Positions 11,677 to 15,293 of a stretch of DNA of 15,293 nt are shown here, one piece after another. Numbering within the stretch: position 1 is the stretch's first letter; each line of letters opens with the position of its first letter. The notes under the pieces were generated by a model that was not told the origin of the DNA, did not search any database, and worked only from the letters and a program-made list of their open reading frames with translations. Source of the stretch: Candidatus Yanofskybacteria bacterium RIFOXYD1_FULL_42_10 (lineage in GTDB: Bacteria > Patescibacteriota > Minisyncoccia > 2-02-FULL-40-12 > GWA2-44-9); assembly GCA_001795975.1 (NCBI GenBank), contig MGLG01000004.1:1-15293 (forward strand), read 5' to 3'. A program made the translations under genes and the position numbers.

Positions 11677-12957
11677 ATGAATTACTTCAACCACCAATTC
11701 CACACATTTGATTCGGGACTGCGGCTTATTACCATTCCGATGGAAGGAACGAGAACTGTCACCGTTTTAGTTTTGGTCGGCACCGGTTCCAAATACGAAA
11801 CCAAAAACATCAACGGCATTTCGCACTTTTTGGAACATATGATGTTCAAAGGCACCGAAAAACGGCCGGGCGCTTTGGATATTTCCCGTCAGCTGGATAT
11901 TATCGGCGCCGAATACAACGCTTTCACCAGTAAGGAGTACACGGGATATTATGCCAAGGCAAGCTCCGACAAATTAGACACGGTGATGGATGTTATTTTT
12001 GATATTTTTCTTAATTCCAAACTGGACGCCAAAGAGATCGCGATGGAAAAAGGAGTTATCGCCGAAGAAATAAATATGTATCGGGACACGCCCAGCCGCT
12101 ATGTTTCAGATTTGTTTGAACAATTGCTTTACGGCGACCAGCCGGCCGGCTGGGATGTCGCCGGAGAAAAAGAAATAATCCAAAAGTTAGAACGCGACGA
12201 TTTCGTCCAATATTTCAATTCACATTATGTGGCGGGGGATACGGTAGTAGCCGTCGCCGGCAATATCAATCCGGAAAAAATCAAAGAAAAAACCGCCGAA
12301 TATTTTAAAAATGTGAGAAACGGAACCAAGGTGTCCAAACTTCCGGTAAACGAACAACAATCCGAGCCGGCAACCTTAATTCACTGGAAAGAAACCGACC
12401 AAAGCCACTTTAATCTCGGCGTAAGGTCTTATCACATGTTTGACGATCGCAAATATCCTTTGAGCATTTTAAGCACTATTCTCGGCGGGGGCATGAGCTC
12501 GCGTTTATTTCAGGAAGTGCGGGAGAAACGCGGTCTGGCATACTATATAGGAAGTTCAAGCGATGAATACACCGACACCGGATTTTTCATGGTCAGAGCG
12601 GGAGTGGACAAAAACCGAACCATGGACGCAATCAAAGTGGTGATTGAAGAGTTAGCCAAGGCGCGAGACGGGGGAGTAAGCGCCAAAGAACTTCAAGACG
12701 CCAAAGACCATATCAACGGTGGAATGGCCTTATTCTTGGAACATTCGGATAATGTCGCAAGCGCCTATGCCAGCCCGATTCTATTTGAAAACAAGGTTTT
12801 GACAATTGAAGACAAACTTGCTAAAATAAACGCGGTAACGCTTGAAGACATTGGCGGCGTCGCCAAAGATATAATTAAAAACGACCGCCTAAATCTTGCG
12901 CTTATCGGCCCGTTTAAAGACCCCGAACCGTTTAAACAAATCTTAAAAATTCAATGA
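11677..12957 (+). CDS. M16 family zinc peptidase
   Basis: The 426-residue product is a single-chain M16 peptidase of the bacterial processing-peptidase type (about 410-440 residues). The inverted zinc motif HFLEH gives H50, E53 and H54, and E131 in VIAEEINMYRDTPS is the third ligand. The second, non-catalytic half carries the conserved GGGMSSRLFQEVREKRGLAY segment with the Arg-Tyr pair typical of substrate binding. No signal peptide is present, so it is cytoplasmic. Relatives degrade peptides or remove presequences. No Shine-Dalgarno precedes the ATG; a TAGTAT at 11664-11669 would start transcription almost at the ATG, so a leaderless mRNA is possible but weakly supported. It overlaps the next gene by four bases, so the two are translationally coupled. 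Confidence 0.95.
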   Translation: MNYFNHQFHTFDSGLRLITIPMEGTRTVTVLVLVGTGSKYETKNINGISHFLEHMMFKGTEKRPGALDISRQLDIIGAEYNAFTSKEYTGYYAKASSDKLDTVMDVIFDIFLNSKLDAKEIAMEKGVIAEEINMYRDTPSRYVSDLFEQLLYGDQPAGWDVAGEKEIIQKLERDDFVQYFNSHYVAGDTVVAVAGNINPEKIKEKTAEYFKNVRNGTKVSKLPVNEQQSEPATLIHWKETDQSHFNLGVRSYHMFDDRKYPLSILSTILGGGMSSRLFQEVREKRGLAYYIGSSSDEYTDTGFFMVRAGVDKNRTMDAIKVVIEELAKARDGGVSAKELQDAKDHINGGMALFLEHSDNVASAYASPILFENKVLTIEDKLAKINAVTLEDIGGVAKDIIKNDRLNLALIGPFKDPEPFKQILKIQ

Positions 12958-13997
12958 ACGACCACATTCATATAGATATTTCCACGGCAAGCATTCTGAA
13001 AGCCATTTTGATGGTTCTGTTTTTTGTTTTTCTTTATTTTTTAAAAGATGTTCTGTTCATACTTTTATTCGCCATCATTATCGCTTCGGCCATTTCTCCT
13101 TTTGCCAACTGGCTTGATTCCAAGGGTTTCCCCAGATTGTTAGGTGTGTTGCTGTTATTTCTTAGCATCCTCGGTTTGATGATACTGTTTTTCTCGCTGA
13201 TAATTCCTTACATATCGGAGGAGATCAGCCAGCTTACCGTCGCTCTGCCGCAAATAGTCATTAATATTTCCTCTTCCCTTGAAAAAGCGCAAAGCGTCTC
13301 GCCCAAGTTTCTTGATTTTATAAGCGAGACGCAAAACGCGTTAGAGGGCTTGTCGTCATATTTCCAGCAAGCCGCCCAATCCATCGTCGGCATGGTGGTC
13401 AGTATTTTTGGCGGAATTATGTCTTTTATCGCGATAATAATAATTTCTTTTTATCTCTCTGTTACCAAAAAAGGTATAGAAAACTTTCTTGGTTCGGTTG
13501 TTCCGGAAAAATATGAGGACTATGTGGTGGGCCTTTGGAAAAGATCGGAAATAAAGGTCGGCCAATGGCTGCAAGGGCAGTTGCTCTTGGCGCTTATCGT
13601 TGGATTGATAGTTTATGTCGGCCTGTCGCTGATGGGGATTAAATTTGCTCTGGTGCTGGGTATTTTAGCGATGTTGCTTGAAGTGGTGCCGATGATCGGG
13701 CCGGTCTTGGCCGCGATTCCGGCGGTATTCTTCGCTTTCCTGCAAGCGCCGACTCTCGGTCTTTGGGTAATTCTTTTTTATATCATCGTTCAGCAACTGG
13801 AAAACCACATCTTGGTTCCGCTTGTTTTTGGAAAAACGATCGGCTTAAATCCGATTGTGGTGATTATCGCTTTGTTGGTCGGTTCCCAACTGGCCGGAAT
13901 CCTTGGCGCCATCCTTGCCGTTCCGGTGGCTACAATAATAGTGGAAATGCTGGACGATCTCGCCAAACACAAGGAATCAAGAAGACAAACCATTTAA
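12954..13997 (+). CDS. AI-2E/PerM-family membrane transporter
   Basis: The 347-residue product matches the AI-2E transporter (PerM, UPF0118) family in length and layout. Hydrophobic segments lie at about 13-30, 31-50, 60-85, 143-170, 205-225, 230-262, 266-285 and 298-333, with a long soluble loop (about 88-140) between the third and fourth. The family core PMIGPVLAAIPAVFFAF, the QQLENHILVPLVFGKTIGLN motif and the final GAILAVPVATII are clear. Family members have been linked to export of autoinducer-2 or to Na+/H+ exchange; substrate cannot be told from sequence. The ATG overlaps the M16 stop (ATGA), indicating coupling. A spacer repeat follows before rsmI. Confidence 0.93.
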   Translation: MNDHIHIDISTASILKAILMVLFFVFLYFLKDVLFILLFAIIIASAISPFANWLDSKGFPRLLGVLLLFLSILGLMILFFSLIIPYISEEISQLTVALPQIVINISSSLEKAQSVSPKFLDFISETQNALEGLSSYFQQAAQSIVGMVVSIFGGIMSFIAIIIISFYLSVTKKGIENFLGSVVPEKYEDYVVGLWKRSEIKVGQWLQGQLLLALIVGLIVYVGLSLMGIKFALVLGILAMLLEVVPMIGPVLAAIPAVFFAFLQAPTLGLWVILFYIIVQQLENHILVPLVFGKTIGLNPIVVIIALLVGSQLAGILGAILAVPVATIIVEMLDDLAKHKESRRQTI

Positions 13998-14066
13998 TTG
14001 TTAATTGCTGATTGGTGATTGTTTAAAGCGGACTAACAATATAACAATTAACAAGATAGCAATCGG
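13998..14066. repeat. spacer repeat between the AI-2E gene and rsmI
   Basis: Ten-base arms ttgttaattg (13998-14007) and caattaacaa (14045-14054) flank a short core. The right end continues AACAAGATAGCAAT, the same terminal sequence as at 8493-8505 and, with one change, at 6876-6890. It lies immediately before the rsmI start and explains why an upstream TTG frame (14005) appears open. Confidence 0.55.
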
Positions 14067-14076
14067 CATTGTTGTT

Positions 14077-14754
14077 GTGCTCTACATCGTCGCCACCCCC
14101 ATCGGAAATCTTGAAGATATTACTCTCCGAGCCATCAGCGCTTTGAGCAATGCCGATTTAATTTTGGCGGAAGACACGAGAATCACCCGCACCTTGCTTG
14201 AACGATATAATATCAAGAAAGACATTATCAGTTATCACCAGCACAGCGCTCTTCAAAAAATTGACCGGATAATCGGCTTGTTGAAAGAGGGAAAAACCTT
14301 GGCGTTGGTATCTGATGCCGGGACGCCGGGCATTAACGACCCGGGCAATTTTTTAATAATGAAGGCGCTTGAAGTCCTGCCTGATTTGAAAATTGTGCCT
14401 ATGCCGGGAGCCAATGCCGCTGTTTCTGCTTTGAGCATCAGCGGTTTCCCGTCCGACCAATTTGTTTATCTCGGTTTCCCGCCCCACAAAAAAGGCCGTC
14501 AGACATTTTTCAAAAATATCGGCGAAATTGAAAAAACTATTGTATTTTACGAATCAAAGTATAGAATTTTAAAAACACTTGAAGAACTGAAAAAAAATTC
14601 TACCGTTGGAGAACGCAAAATAATGGTCGCGCGGGAACTGACCAAACAGTTTGAGACAATTTACCGCGGGACAGTTGACGAGGTGTCCGCTAAATTAAGC
14701 CACGACAATATTTTAGGGGAGTTTGTCGTCGTTATCGCCTCTACAAACCACTAA
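14077..14754 (+). CDS. rsmI: 16S rRNA (cytidine-2'-O)-methyltransferase RsmI
   Basis: RsmI 2'-O-methylates C1402 of 16S rRNA, at the decoding centre, using S-adenosylmethionine. The product has the family signatures VLYIVATPIGNLEDIT at the start, ILAEDTRITRTLL, SDAGTPGINDPG and PMPGANAAVSAL, which form the SAM-binding tetrapyrrole-methylase-type fold. I place the start at GTG 14077, because RsmI proteins begin just before YxVATPIGN. The longer frame from TTG 14005 would add 24 residues translated from a spacer repeat. The result is 225 residues, shorter than E. coli RsmI (286), so the extra C-terminal region is missing. No Shine-Dalgarno is seen. It follows the AI-2E gene and precedes metG. 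Confidence 0.94.
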   Translation: MLYIVATPIGNLEDITLRAISALSNADLILAEDTRITRTLLERYNIKKDIISYHQHSALQKIDRIIGLLKEGKTLALVSDAGTPGINDPGNFLIMKALEVLPDLKIVPMPGANAAVSALSISGFPSDQFVYLGFPPHKKGRQTFFKNIGEIEKTIVFYESKYRILKTLEELKKNSTVGERKIMVARELTKQFETIYRGTVDEVSAKLSHDNILGEFVVVIASTNH

Positions 14755-14819
14755 TTTTTACTAATATATTAATTAAAATTTAATTCGTATATTGGTAGTT
14801 ATTCGTAATTTAGTAGTAA

Positions 14820-15293
14820 ATGTCAAAATTCTACATCACAACCAGCATTGCTTATGTAAACGCTCCGCCTCACATCGGATATGCTTTGGAATTGGCGCAA
14901 GCCGATGTTTTAGCGCGTTACCATAGGTTGTTGGGCGATGACACTTGGTTTTTGACCGGCACGGATGAACACGGAACTAAAATAGCCAAAGCGGCCGCAG
15001 CGGCCAACCTATCGCCCGAAAAATTTACCAACCAAATTTCCGAGAAATTTCTTTCCCTCGCCAAAGTTCTTAATATTTCTAATGACAATTTTATCAGAAC
15101 AAGCGACCAAAAAAGACATTGGCCGTCTGCTCAAAAACTCTGGCTTGAGCTTGCCGAGAGGGGAGACCTTTACAAAAAGAACTATGGGGGCCTGTATTGC
15201 ATCGGCCATGAGGCCTTCATAAAAAAGAGCGACCTCAAGGACGATGTCTGCCCATTGCACAAAACAAAACCGGAAAAAATAGAAGAGGAAAAT
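14820..15293 (+). CDS. metG: methionyl-tRNA synthetase, 5' part
   Basis: The window contains the first 158 codons; the gene continues beyond the end. MetRS charges tRNA-Met. The class I nucleotide-binding motif PPHIGYALE (HIGH-type, residues 16-24) and FLTGTDEHGTKI (44-55) are clear. The zinc knuckle inserted in the connective region has C127, H130, C144 and H147 (YCIGHE and CPLHK). In enzymes such as that of Thermus thermophilus these positions are Cys, Cys, Cys, His, so here the second Cys is His. The KMSKS motif lies outside the window. The ATG at 14820 follows 65 AT-rich nucleotides after rsmI with no clear ribosome-binding site. Confidence 0.96.
   Translation, partial: MSKFYITTSIAYVNAPPHIGYALELAQADVLARYHRLLGDDTWFLTGTDEHGTKIAKAAAAANLSPEKFTNQISEKFLSLAKVLNISNDNFIRTSDQKRHWPSAQKLWLELAERGDLYKKNYGGLYCIGHEAFIKKSDLKDDVCPLHKTKPEKIEEEN

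Noticed and set aside
11664..11677. Leaderless M16 mRNA from a TAGTAT -10
   Set aside because: The matching -35 (TTTTCT) is poor, so this is kept only as a remark and not listed as a promoter.
14005..14076. Longer RsmI start at TTG 14005
   Set aside because: The added 24 residues are encoded by a spacer repeat that also occurs upstream of unrelated genes. RsmI proteins normally begin just before the YxVATPIGN motif.

Overview
The window (GC near 40%, compact genes, many poor or absent Shine-Dalgarno sites, standard stop codons including TGA) looks like a chromosomal segment of a Candidate Phyla Radiation bacterium (Patescibacteria), most likely Parcubacteria-like. The main reasons are a short RsmI, a target gene of the kind diversified by diversity-generating retroelements (DGRs) in this radiation, prepilin-like and proline-rich membrane proteins without close named relatives, and spacers packed with short palindromic repeats. 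This placement is inference; no rRNA gene is present.

Left part (1-2900): a minus-strand 52-residue XapX-type membrane protein lies behind an unusual control region. That region has eight copies of GGTGACA, one inside a strong promoter, and then a roughly 190-nt leader with a 27-bp hairpin and a terminator. Next are a proline-rich single-pass membrane protein (minus) and a four-helix membrane protein (plus). These two are divergent and share a promoter region with two TGTGCACA palindromes.

Centre (2900-8300, all minus): in transcription order, a prepilin-like protein, a one-helix membrane protein, rpsO, a NYN-domain nuclease, pnp, and a strongly promoted DGR-type variable protein gene. The rpsO-pnp order matches the classical RNA-metabolism operon, here with a predicted NYN RNase in between. 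The variable-protein gene carries an in-frame TAG, and its C-terminal half continues open for 110 codons.

Right part (8300-15293): a Xer tyrosine recombinase starts directly after four tandem 8-bp repeats. It is followed by about 400 bp of palindromic spacer and then a proteasome-like Ntn hydrolase with its own promoter. The Ntn hydrolase shares a bidirectional terminator with a convergent, exported M23 peptidase. Divergent from the M23 gene is a plus-strand run: M16 zinc peptidase, AI-2E/PerM-family membrane protein (ATGA overlap), RsmI 16S rRNA methyltransferase and the 5' part of metG, which runs off the window.

A recurring theme is a dispersed spacer repeat with GATAGCAA/TTGCTATC ends and TTGTTAATTGTTATATTG-like cores. 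It sits before the NYN, xer and rsmI starts, and a related arm flanks a 150-bp structured element before pnp. The most interesting signals are the amber-interrupted DGR target, the GGTGACA array with the structured leader, the rpsO leader terminator and the 18-bp hairpin in the pnp leader.
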